64,000 nt of DNA from Acarospora socialis (Eukaryota > Ascomycota > Lecanoromycetes > Acarosporales > Acarosporaceae): NCBI GenBank assembly GCA_025617375.2, contig JAMYGW020000002.1:992001-1056000 (forward strand). The letters run 5' to 3'. Each line of letters starts with the position of its first letter. Positions within the stretch are counted from its first letter, which is position 1. The notes under the pieces were generated by a model that was not told where the DNA came from, searched no databases, and saw only the letters and a list, made by a program, of their open reading frames with translations. Positions 1 through 11,858 of this stretch are shown in pieces. The position numbers and the translations under genes are program-made.

Positions 1-1539
1 CTGAACACTATAATTTCAGTATTTTCAGTAAATATTTTTAAATTTAAACAGTTAGTTCTAACACTCATATTCTGATCTGTTTATAAAGAAATCTTTTATT
101 AATTAAATTAAAATTAAAACACATTAATTACAAAGACAGATCAAAGTTCAGAAGAAAGAAAATTGTGTAATTTTAAAAAAGTTTATGTTAAATAAATAAT
201 TGAAGAATTCAGCAAAGTTGTTTCAATACTAATTTTTACTTCACTTAAATTAATATATTGTTGCAGATTGAATCTGAAGACATTATGAGCAAGTTTAAAA
301 AAATATAAATTAATAATTTTACATTGATTATCAAGCATCAAAAATACATAATTAATTTGTGTAAAGAAAAGTTCTTGAAGACAGTCAAAAATAAGAATTC
401 AAAGAAGATAATGAGAAGATTTTGATTGCAGATTGAGAATTTAAAACACATTAAGTATAAAGAGTATGAGTAAGAATCAAACACATATCATATTGTTTAA
501 ATACATTTTTTTAAGACATCAAATCTCAGTATCAACAAAACTGATATATTTATAATTATGTTCTGTTATTTGCTGTAAAACAAAGAAATAAAAATAGAAA
601 AAGTATCAATGTAAAATTGCAAATTCATGTAAAGTTAAGTGATGATGAACAGTTTGACAGTACAATCTCAATAAACAATTTTCTTGTTAAGTTTTCAACA
701 GATACTTCTGAAATTGAAGAATTTTAATTTTTAATTTTAAGTTTTAACAGTGAAGATAAATATCAGAAAAATAATTTCAATGAAGATGAAATTGTTAAAA
801 ATAATGTGAATACAAAAGCAAATAAAAAGATTGAGATTAGAATTTAATTGAAGAAAGTGTGAAAATGAGAAGATGAAAGAAGCTGATATTGATGATTATG
901 CAAGAAAGAACTAATAATTGACTTAAAGAGTTAACTCAATAAAATGTTACATTTCATTGATCAGTAATACTGTAATCAGCTTGATTGATTTAATGTTTAT
1001 AGTGTTGAAAATAATTATTAAAATACTATCACTCTGATCAAATTATATGATAATTTGATTAAATAATTATTCTGTAATATTTATATTTATATTTTAAGAT
1101 ATTATGATTTCACAGAGCTCAATATCATATAAAGAAGAAACTGAATTAAATTAATAACTTAGTGAGTTTAGTGAAAGCTGAAGTTTCATGTATAACAGTA
1201 TTATTTAATCTTTTTACACAACAATTTTATTTACATGTCTAATTCAATCTTCAAAAGCAAAATTCTTATATTATGATTCAGACATCAGTGAAGAATTTTA
1301 AAATTAATGTAAGACAATATATTAAGCTGTTAAACATCTATCTAAAATTAATTGAAAGAAATTACTTCTGTAAAATAATGTTATATAAATTTTTAAAGTA
1401 TAATTCATCTTAAATCAGTTATCTCTATTATTAATAAAGAACTTAAGATGTTCTGCAAAAGATGTGAAATTTTGATGATATATTTTATTATAATAAATGA
1501 AGAAATTAGTTTGATGAAAAGACATCTGAATTGTAAAAC
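1..1539. other. AT-rich sequence, nothing recognised
   Basis: All six frames are broken by dense stops and no protein family is recognisable. It may be the 5' part of the hAT remnant that follows, but I see no terminal repeat to prove it. Confidence 0.5.
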
Positions 1540-2620
1540 ATGTTAAAGTGTGCAGCAGTTGTGAGATAAAAAGCAAAATGATTTAATCTCAGTATTTGAT
1601 AAACAAATCAGTCAATTACTTTATTTTTTTAATGCTGATTTTTAACATTCATATTATTAGAGTTCTGTCACAATCTTTACAAAAATATTATTATTTATAG
1701 TTAAAGCATTTAAATAATAACTATTTACAATCTGTCTTATACTTAACTGATCTTTTTAATCAGTAGAATATTTTTATTTCAAAAAACTTATTGAGATGCT
1801 TCATTCAGATACAAAGATTTCTGATTGCATAAAGATTGAAAATCTTTTGAAGAAACAATATAAAAAAGTGTGTATATTTGTTTTTGAAGAACTTGAATCT
1901 CATATTAAAGTTTTCATAATTTTGAACTATTGAATCAGTTCAAATAATCTTGCTTTTATGAAAATTACTGAGTATTTTATCAATAAAAACTGAAATTATC
2001 AGAAAGTTCTTCTTAACTTCAAAGAACTAGAAAAAGTACTGTCAGAGAATAAAAAGTATTTATTTATCATTATTATCTCAGACAATAATAATGCATCTAA
2101 TGAGTGTTTAAGCAATTTTTATGAGAAAAAGATGCATAAAGTGTTAAAAAAAGATATTGAAATGAGTTTTAACTTAAAAAATCTTGATTTGTTCAATACA
2201 AATATTAATGCTGTTATTATACAGTTATCATCAGCTGTTTAATCAATTAACTTCAAATTTTTTGTTATCACAACAGTCACAAATACTACTTAATTCACTA
2301 TTTCAAATTCTATCACTACTGTTTCAATATTTACAAATTAATTGTTTCTTAAATTATTATGAAGATCTATTTTTCTTTAAACATACTTATTAATACTGAA
2401 CATATTGTAAAATTAGCTGCTAAGTCTGATTAAATTAATAACAATATTTTAAAAACTCAAAGTAATGCAATATAGTTCTTAAAGTGAGTTAGACAAAGAT
2501 AGTGACTTTGATGAATTATAAGTTAAAAAATAATCTTGTTTGTGAACAGAATTTTAATGATTATTTTTAAAGCATGTGATATAATCATGAACTCATGATA
2601 AAATTGTGTCATCTTTGAAT
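1540..2620 (+). pseudogene. hAT transposase remnant (copy 1)
   Basis: Conceptual translation with stops gives a recognisable fungal hAT transposase core. The first part resembles the helical segment before the catalytic region (around 1790-1900, reading KKLIEMLHSDTKISDC). It is followed at about 1934-2035 by SNNLAFMKITEYFINKN, then a TGA where the family has Trp, then NYQKVLLNFKELE, and at about 2075-2100 ISDNNNASNECL, matching the family's 'TDNASNN' segment. Acidic residues and Trp positions are altered by C-to-T/G-to-A changes. The element is dead. Its ends are not defined, although a subterminal-type hairpin lies just downstream (2662-2750). Confidence 0.7.
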
Positions 2621-2661
2621 TTATTTAGAGTGATCATCAAACTGAGTCAAGCTCAGATTTT

Positions 2662-2750
2662 AAAACTCAGCTCAGCTCATCAGACTTAACTTTGCAATCT
2701 AATTTAACTTTAAACAAAGTCAAATTTCAGACAGAGCTGAGCTGAGTTTT
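2662..2750. repeat. Inverted repeat, 17-bp arms
   Basis: The arms 2662-2678 (reads aaaactcagctcagctc) and 2734-2750 are perfect reverse complements separated by 55 bp. Similar CTCAG/CTGAG words recur at about 7519-7600 next to another hAT remnant. The position just beyond a hAT core suggests a transposon end with subterminal repeats, but this is inference. Confidence 0.5.
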
Positions 2751-2779
2751 TCTTAACAGCTCAAACTAAATTAAATTTA

Positions 2780-5700
2780 ATTAGTATATGATAACTAAGC
2801 AGAATTTGATTGATAGATGTTACTAATGCAAAACTATTTGATGATAGTTTCACAAAGCACTTTTTGTTTGACTATGTGTTTGCAGCATATTTTGTGAGCA
2901 TTATATGTGAACATTATAAACTATTCATTACATCACATATTTAATACAGAGTTAAAGTACATTAATTAATAAAAAATTCATTTTCTTAATAGAGCTAAAA
3001 AGTATAAAACATCATTTTTGTCTTTCACAACTCTGCTGTCATAATCAAATTCTTTTTTTTATGTAGCATCACAACTATATAACATATAAGTCATAGAAGA
3101 GAGATTTTGATATGTGAGAATTTATACTTTTAAAATAAATACAAAAAAATGCTTCACTTATCTTCTGTAGACTTGTGATTACTGATTGATGTTATTTTAA
3201 ATTTTAATTATACTGAGTAATTATTTCTTTAATCAGAAGAGAGAATGCTGCTTGATTAATCTTAAAAAAGTGCAGTTCTTGTCAATATTGTCACTGCTAT
3301 ATAACAGAATTTTGTCAAAGAATATTAAAATTGAGCATAATAATATAATATGATTGCAGAAACTATATAACTCATTAGATTTTTTTCTTGCAGCAATTGA
3401 TTTAAATAAAAAAAAATTATTAAGAGTTCAGTTATCTTCTTAAAAGATGCTACATTTAATTGTAACTTCTTTACTCTTTAGTTATGATGTTATTTCTGTA
3501 TTATATATTTTCATCTTTTTTTTAAAGACAGTTCTCATCAAAGATTTCTTCTTAATTTCTTTGATCATCTCTGTTATCAGCTTGACTTTCTTTCTTGACT
3601 TTAATTTTTATTTTAATGTTATAATGCTAAATACATAACTTGAATATCAGTTTCTCTACTTTCATAATGTCTATATTAGAAAATAAAATTGATATTAATG
3701 TGATCTCTTTTACTACACTTTACAAACAGTACATAACATGTCTTAAAATCAAGTATGTAGTTGTCTGAGATAAAATGATCATGAGATAAACTTTTTAAAT
3801 AATTGTGTAGTTTGTTTTGAAGTTATTTACAGATTCACTCACAACAAACAACAATATTCATGTAAACAAATCATACTATGAGTACTTAATTAAATTTACT
3901 TTTTCACTTTCACAAAACTTCTGATCTTTTCTTTCTGAATTTTCAGTTCTTTATAGATTTTTTTTTCAAACTATTATATAGTCATCAATGTACTTGTGTT
4001 TTTTTTATGACACAACAATATAACATTATCAGATCAAGAGATTGAAGAAAGTTATCAGATATCACTTAAATATACTTAAAAGAGCTTAATCAGTTATCAT
4101 ATAAGTGAAGTTAATTATGAAGAGATAAAATGCTGAATTTCATTCTAAAAATACATTATCAGAATAGTGCAGAAAGAATGCTAAGATTATTTCTGTAAAT
4201 GTAGCAAAATTATAAACATCAAACTTATTTAACACAATGTTGAACACATCTATTCTTAAAAGAATTCACTTTATCAATATATTAAACTTATCATCTCAAT
4301 TTAACAAGAAGAAGATGAAGAAACAGATTGACAAAACTAATATATTCATATTATTTCAACTCAACAAGAAGAAGAAAAAGAAACAGATCAATGAAATTAA
4401 TATATTTATCTCAGACATTGTTGCACATCTGAAAAAAGAAAACTTTGCTGATCAATGAGAAAGAATAAAAGCATCTATCAATTATTCTGAAACAACATTC
4501 AATATTATATTTTTTAAAAATACTTTAGATATACTCAGCAGCTCTTTTACTGTGAAATTTTGTAAGTAACTTCTATGATTATAACACTCAATTATAATGC
4601 ACAAAGAGTGTACTAAATCAGAGACTAAATTATATTCAAGAATTGAGAAACTCTTCATTTCTTTTTAAATCAAGTTCTTCATTATCTAATACAACTTAAA
4701 AAATCACACTATCACAATTTTCAGTAGTTAATGTCTTCAGAGATGATGAAATAAAAGAAATTCATAATGAAGACAGCAAAGTACTGAATATAATAAATCA
4801 GAATTTTAAACATAATTCAGACTATAAAAAGCTCAAAGATGCTGTTTAAAAGATAAAGTATACAGTTAAGATTAAAGAGAAAATTGTGACTCAAAGATAT
4901 GCAGAGAGTGAATATGATGAATATTAATATACTATTTTAGTTTTATACAGTCTCTAACTTAATATATAACAATCTTTTTCATGAATCAGAATGCAATAGC
5001 TTAATAAAAGAAGAAAAATGACACTGTTAAGTACAGTAACTTCATCATACAAGTTAAAGAAATTCAAGTTCTACATAAGCTTCTTAAAGTAAAGAGTTCT
5101 TCTACAGTCTTTAATAAAGAAATATATCTTATCTGTTTGAATTTTAAACTGTACTGATGTGATTAAATTGCAAAAGTTCATCAAAATATTCAAGATCACT
5201 GAACAAAATCTTTACATACAGTAGTTAAACATCAAGAGTGAATCATTCAGTTCTATAATTATAAAGAGTTTATTGCTGCAGAAGACAAGAACTTAAATTT
5301 TATTATATAAGTTTTCAATAATATTGTACTTGATTCAGAACACATAACTAATAATAAAAATCATCAGTATGTATTTTAATTTTAATATTCATTTATAATG
5401 TTTCTCAAAACAGAAACTGATGCTGTTTCATTCTTTAAAAATTAACTATCAGTGATTTTCAATACTTCTGTAGATGAGAATGCAGAAGTGAAAGTAATGT
5501 TGAGTGAAAATAAAAAAATAACTACAGTAGTTGTTTCTGAGTGAATTGTGCTGAATAAAAATATTGATGATGAATGCATCTTTTTTAAGCTCAGTGAAGT
5601 TGCACTAACAAACATTAAGAAAACAGTTTTAGAAAAAAACAAGATATATCAATTCTGTGCTGTTTTAGTATTAAAACTCTCACTAAACAAATGAACTTCA

Positions 5701-5837
5701 CAAATTACATCTTTAAAGTCAAAAAGTGAGAAGATTGATGTACACAATGATCAGATATGTTTATATTGCTTAATTATAATGTTTTTACAATTATCTATCA
5801 AGTTCTTACTAATTTAATGTATCTATAGATTAAGACA
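2780..5837. other. AT-rich sequence, no identified gene
   Basis: Only short Lys/Asn/Ile-rich frames are present. One frame over about 5440-5650 is open on the + strand sense, but no family is recognised. The stretch probably derives from transposon sequence. Confidence 0.5.
4300..4426 (+). repeat. Two-copy 63-bp tandem repeat
   Basis: A segment beginning aacaagaagaagatgaag at 4301 recurs at 4364 with several substitutions, giving two Lys-rich peptide units of the form NKKKxKKQI. It lies within a short open frame (4237-4458) of unknown origin. Confidence 0.6.
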
Positions 5838-7497
5838 GAATTTAAAATTCAATCATCAATAAAACAGACTCTGTTCACTGCAGATAATGCTGATGAAAAA
5901 ATAAAAGTTTCAGAAATAAAAGAAAACATACAGAATGATGATGAGAAAGAGAAGAAGAAAGATCATTATAATGATGATAAGAATGAAAATAATGAAAATG
6001 TGAAACTAGACTGAACTATGATGTACTGAGTGAAGATTAAAGACTTTGAAAATTATTGTTGTTGATGTGTAAGCAAGTTTAAGTCTAATATTTTACTCAA
6101 AGTTAGTTTCATAAGTGTATTTTTTCTTTTTGTATGTACAATACTGTGAATTTGAAATGTAATTGTTGTTCACTATAAAAAACTCAACAACATTACTCTT
6201 TTAAGAATTGCAGAGTATAAAAATATATTTACATATATGTGTATGACTTAATCTGTCAAACATAAAAAGTATGAAGTCATGAGTTAATTTAAAGAATGCA
6301 GCAAAAATGAAAGTTGTGACAAGACTGTGTAAAATAGTAAATATAGAAATGAGATCACTGCAAATTTATGAAAACACTGTGCATGTATTTTGTTTAAAAT
6401 TCACAATAATTTCATGATGTGCTCAACAACAAAACTCTTTGTTTGTAATGTTGCTTCACACTTTAGAAAAAAATGAGACAAGAGTTTACTGAGAGTAATG
6501 TCACTTAAATTTATAAACATTAACATTATCTTCAGATGAAAATGAATATATTTTTTTTGATTTTAAAAAATTACTGATGTGACTGATATGTGAAAGATTA
6601 AGTGTTTTGTATGATCTTAATATTGAAGCAGTAATGATCTTAAAATGTAGTGTCTGTACTTTTGTCTGTAAAAGTGATGTTTTTGATAGTTGTTTACTTC
6701 ATTTATAAAGAAGACTTCTGTCTCTTGACTGATGTGATGTTGTATTTAAAATTGTATATATAATGACAGTAAAAATACTCTGAACAAAGTTGTTTTAATT
6801 AATGTTTTGAATAACAGAACTGATAATAGTAAAATCATTGAAGATAAAGTTAATAATTGAGACATTAATTGCTGCAAATAACATATTCAATAAAGAAGTT
6901 CTGTGCTCTTTTTCTGAACTGATATTTATTGATTTATGACTATAGTTGTTGTTGAAGATTGTATGTCTTGATGTTGCATGATTTGTGATATTTATAATGC
7001 TTAAATATATCACTTCAGTGTTTAGATTTTAATTTTAATCACTGTTGTAAAGTTTAAAGTCAATGTTTTCATCTTAATCACTGTTGAAAAGTCTGAAGTT
7101 ATTGTTGTTTTCTTAATTACTATCATCATAAAAATCATCATCAATGAAGAGTTAATTCAATAGCAGCTTTATATGAAATTTAATTACTTTTCAATCTAGT
7201 TCATCTGCTGAAAATTTCTATTCATTATTGTTGACAATTATTGTTAATGCAGATCTCTTCTCAAGATTCTTTATTAATTCTGCTGTAAATGTGAATATAT
7301 TATGATATTTAGTCAGCATAATTTTCTCAATGATTTCTGAATTTAGTTGATTTCAACAATATATGATGACATCTCAAATCATATTGAATAAACATTCAAC
7401 ATCAACATCTACTGCAGAAATCACAAGTATATTCTTTGCAAATTGAATTATCACTGATTTCAACTTCTTTATCAGCTTTCAGTACTTAAGAATTTAA
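5838..7497 (-). repeat. Large inverted repeat, left arm
   Basis: This arm is the reverse complement of 13,937-15,596. Coordinates map as x to about 21,434 minus x. Identity is very high over about 6000-7050, where a 72-codon frame (6795-7013) encodes a peptide identical to that at 14421-14639, and lower near 7200-7497. The inner part encodes the C-terminal dimerisation domain of a hAT transposase. The arm ends abruptly at about 7497, whereas the right copy continues upstream into the rest of the transposase. Confidence 0.85.
7150..7497 (-). pseudogene. hAT transposase C-terminal fragment (copy 3)
   Basis: Read on the minus strand, this segment gives the hAT C-terminal dimerisation motif: tyrosine/Lys-rich start, FAKNILVISAVD, then VECLFNM, followed by the residues that precede the end of fungal hAT transposases. 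The same domain appears in the right arm with about one difference per ten bases. The N-terminal three quarters of the transposase are missing here. Confidence 0.7.
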
Positions 7498-8195
7498 AGT
7501 AATCATCAAGCTAAGTTAATTCTGACTGACCTGAATCAAGCTTCTGAGCTGAGCTGAACTGAATTGAGTTTTTGAGTCTGAAAATCTGAATTGAGTTTGA
7601 TTTAAAAGTCTGACTTGATCTGAACATTTAATCTGAATTTTAATGATTATAATTATAATTAGTAAGTGAACTCATGAATTAGAATTCAAGAGTTTAAATT
7701 GAAAGAGTGTGATACATGAGCATTATAAGTGAGTATTATATTGTGAACAAAGATATTGCTTTCATTTTAAAATTACTATTTATCACATCAAGAAGACAGT
7801 ATTTCTGAAGTAATTTTAATCACTTTTACTTCAATTTACATCTTTTGATGCAATATTTCAGTTATGCATATATCTCTTGATAAGAATCATGTTCTTTTGC
7901 TGAATAATAATTCACTTTGTGTAAATTGCAGCAAGATTAACATCTGAACAAATTAGTTTATAGTTTCTTAACAGTGTGTTCAACATACTTTCAAAAAAGA
8001 CAACAACATATACTTCTGCAGCTTCTTGCAGACTTTTTATGACTGAGATTTGAAATTAAAAGCTTTTGTCATAATATCAAATCTTTATTGAATAGTTCTG
8101 AGTGATTTTTCAACACAGTCACTGAAAGAAAACTTTTTTCATTAAGAAATCAGTTAATCTCTGATAGCAACATATTTCATGAAGAATAACAGCTA
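7498..8195. other. AT-rich spacer with CTGAG/CTCAG words
   Basis: No coding signal was seen. About 7519-7625 is rich in gctgagctgaa/gaattgagttt words resembling those at 2662-2750. The rest is featureless AT-rich sequence. Confidence 0.4.
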
Positions 8196-8845
8196 TAGAG
8201 TAGAATTGAGTGTTAAAATTGAGTGTTAAAATTGAGTGTTGAAATTAAGAGTTAGAATTAAGCAATAAAATTAAGCAATATCATAAGAATCATCATCAAG
8301 CACCAGAACAAAGCATCAAGACAGAGCATCAAAACTGAGCACTGAAACTGAGTGATAAAATTGAACAATAAAATTGAATGATATTATGAGCACTGAAACA
8401 AAGCACACAAAACTGAGCTTCAAAATTGAGCATTAAAATATAGCATCAAAACTGAGCACTGAAACTGAGTGATAAAATTGAACAATAAAATTGATTGATA
8501 TTATGAGCACTGAAACAAAGCACAAAACTGAGCTTCAAAATTGAGCATTAAAATATAGCATCAAAACTGAGCATCAAAACTGAGCATCAAAATTGAGCAT
8601 CAAATCTGAGCATAAAAACTGAGCAACAAAATAAAGCATCAAAACTGAACAACAAGATTGAGCATCAAAACAAAACATCAAAATAAAGCATCAAAATAAA
8701 GCATCAAAATTGAGTATCAAAACTGAGCATCAAGATTGAGCATCAAAATGAAGCATCAAAACAAAGTATCAAAATGAAGCATCAAAACAAAGCATCAAAA
8801 CTGAGCATCAAAATTGAGTAATAAAATTGAACAATAAAATTAAGT
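8196..8845 (+). repeat. 13-bp minisatellite array (unit gagcatcaaaact)
   Basis: About 50 degenerate units of 13 bp follow the consensus gagcatcaaaact. Part of it (about 8324-8555) is organised as a higher-order repeat of about 117 bp, i.e. nine units, present twice. Mutations in units are mostly C/T and G/A changes. The array has the reverse orientation of the one at 9430-10,110. Confidence 0.85.
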
Positions 8846-9429
8846 TTACTGTCTGACTTTCAGCAGTGAGCTGATCTAAATTTTATAGTGACTGTCTGAG
8901 TTTCTTCATCTTTATCTGTATTTACAGCAGTATTTGTTTCAATCTTCACTCATATCTCAGCAGTATTGTCTCTCATATTTTCTTCACTTTTTTTTTTTTT
9001 CTTTTCTTCACTGTGAGTTTTCTCACTCTTATGAATCTTTTCAGCACTCAGTGTCTTCTTTTCATTCAGTATCATCTTTGTAGCACTGCATTTTGTTGAA
9101 GATTTCTTGTTACATTTCATGATGTGAGATGACAATTTGATGAAGTTTTAAAATTGAGTTAATAGAAATGTTATAAGAGATCAATATAAAGATAAAAATA
9201 TCTTTAAATGACTATGAGTTCTAATGTATGCAGAAGACTGAGTTGATGAGAAAGTTATAATTTGAAGTTCATTGTTGAGAGATGTTATTAAGATGTTAAA
9301 AAGACTGAGATATTATGCTAGTAAATATCAGATTTACTTATGATATGTGTGTTAATGTTATGATGTTAGTAAATATCATATTCATTCATGATATGTGCAT
9401 CAATATTATGAGTAAATATATCAACACAT
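8846..9429. other. Spacer between opposed minisatellite arrays
   Basis: It contains a polypyrimidine tract (cttttttttttttcttttcttc, about 8987-9009) inside a Lys/Ser/Glu-rich minus-strand frame (8950-9135) of unknown origin. No other feature was seen. Confidence 0.4.
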
Positions 9430-10110
9430 CTATCTCTAACACTCAGTTCTTATGTTTACTTTCATTGCTCAGTCTCTATGTTCAATTTCTATACTCAGTT
9501 TCTATATTCAGTCTCTATGCTCAGTCTCTATGCTCAGTTTCTATGCTCAGTTTTTACACTCAGTTTCTACACTCAGTCTCTATGCTTAATATCTACATTC
9601 AGTAAGTCTATTATTTTGCTTTAATGCTTCATTTCATTACTTCATTTTGATACTTCATTTCAGTGCTTTGTTCTGATGCTTAATTTTGATGTTTTGTTTT
9701 GATGCTCAATTTATTGCTCATTTATATTGCTCAGTTTTGATGTTTTATCTCAATGCTTTGTTTCATTACTCAGTTTTAATGCTCAATTTTGATGATTTGT
9801 TCTGATTCTTAATTTTGATGTCTTGTTTCAGTGCTTAATATATTACTTACTTTTATCACTCTGTTTTTATGTTTCATTTTATTACTCAGTTTTAATACTT
9901 AATTTTGATGCTTCATTCTGATGTTTTGTTCTGATACTTTATCTTGATGCTTTGTCTTGATACTTTGTTTTGATGCTTCATTTTGATACTTCATTTTGAT
10001 ATTCAATTTTAATGCTTTGTTTTGATGTTTTGTTCTGATGTTTTGTGACAATGCTTAATTTTGATGCTTGATTTCATTGCTCATTTTATTACTCAATAAT
10101 AACACTTATT
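9430..10110 (-). repeat. 13-bp minisatellite array, opposite orientation
   Basis: Units of 13 bp of the form gctcagtttctat (about 9465-9605) and ttttgatgctcag/ttttgatgcttcg (about 9640-10,100). The latter are reverse complements of the unit in the array at 8196-8845. The two arrays therefore face each other across about 580 bp. The order of the variants suggests one ancestral array broken and inverted, or two arrays in the arms of an older palindrome. Confidence 0.85.
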
Positions 10111-11858
10111 TATAGTTTTCAAAGCTAACTTTACATTCTAGACTCTCACAATGACAAAATTCTCAAACACTAAACTTTCACTTCTCTCTATCAAACAACT
10201 TGTCTCTATTTTGTCAACAGATTTGAAAGATATTTCAAATGTTGACTTTAATTGTTATGATTGTTCTCACAAGTTGTTATATGATTCAAAGAAAACATTT
10301 AATGAATACTCAAACAACTTAAAGACTGTACAAACACAGAAAAAACATCAGAAATTTATGAAGAATGAAGACTTCAGATAAATTAAACATACAAAGATGA
10401 TAAATTACAGAGTTGTGAAATGAAAGAGAGACATCATGAAGAAATTAAAAGAATATAAAACTGCAGATTCTGCTGTACAGAAAATCATAAAAGAGAAGAT
10501 GAAGAAAAAAGTCTTGAAGAAACAATATAATTCTGAAATATCTGATAGATTTCAAGAATTATAATGTTTTGTTATAATACTTCTAACTATCTGCAGCTGT
10601 ATATTATGAAGATAAATTTAGAACTTGTTTGATGAAGCAGAAAAATCAAGCTTGAATTGATAAGAAGACTGAGAAAAAAAGATTATTTGCTGATGCTTTG
10701 ACACTAAAAGAGAAGTATGAGTTTAAAAAATTACAGCAAGAAATATGCTCTATATCAGAGTTTTATAGTTTCTCTGACTTTCTTTAAAATGTTGACAAAA
10801 ATGTCATCATCAATAAAAAATACAGCAATATCAATCAGCAGATTGACAAGTGTCTTGCTGTTATGATAAAACATCAAAAAAAAAATCATTGATCTCACAG
10901 AAGAGCAGAAGCTACATAATGCTGAGAACTTTGATTCTGCAAAGACAATGTATCTTTTTTGTAGTAATGTTCTTGATCTTGAGCATATTGCTGATTATGA
11001 TCATTCATGAATATTATATTGCTCAGTTATAACACTTTGTACTTTTAACAGTGACTAAATACATTTAAGAGTTCATAGTTGATCAAGAAGAAAAGAAGAA
11101 AAAGAGTGTTGTTGAAAATTTTGATAAAGTTTGTATGATGAAGTTTGAAGATGAAAAGTTCTTGAATGATGATTTAATTGATGAGTTTATTATTGATGAA
11201 ACAATTGCTGATGTGAAAAATGATGAGAAGAAGAAAGATAAAGCTGAAAATGATGAAGATGATGAGAGTATCACAAATGAAAACAGTGATGAGAAGAAAA
11301 ATAAATAGTAAAGTAATACACAGTTTTGTGATGACTAAAGCTGTAAAATAGTAAGAGAATAATCAGAGATGTTTAATAAATTATTTATTGTATATTCTTG
11401 ATGATCAATTATCTGATTATGAATATGAATTGTTAATAATAAGTTATTTCTCTTTGAAATATTGTGTCTAATATTATCACATGACATAGTATGAAGTTGT
11501 AGTATAGAATTTTACATTAAATTATCTATTTCAATAAACAATTATTGTTAACTCAATAACATGTTATACAGAGTAACTTTCTCATTAATTAAATATATAT
11601 AAATTATATGAGTTCTGTCTTTTACTTGTGTAAATTTTGAGATTACATAACTACATTCATATAAAAAAAAACTTACTGAGTCTCACAACACTCTTTATAT
11701 CTTACTATTGTTATATTACAACAAAACATCATCTACTCAATCAGCTTACTCTGAGAAATCATTATTATATCTTTATACAGTTCTTTCTTCAGTTAATTGA
11801 CAAGTGACTTAGAAAGTTCTTTTATAAGTGTTTTCATTAATAAAGTTCAATCATCTCA
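10111..11858. other. AT-rich sequence with short unidentified frames
   Basis: Short + frames at 10151-10381 and 10850-11032 and an acidic Asp/Glu/Lys-rich frame near 11,040-11,310 could be pieces of one decayed protein; none shows a motif I recognise. It sits directly upstream of the longest hAT remnant and may belong to it or to another element. Confidence 0.4.

Noticed and set aside
8196-10110. CRISPR array
   Set aside because: Repeats are 13 bp, head-to-tail without unique spacers, and the genome is eukaryotic.
10151-11310. A distinct transposase gene
   Set aside because: Short frames and an acidic segment exist but show no catalytic or DNA-binding motif that I can name.
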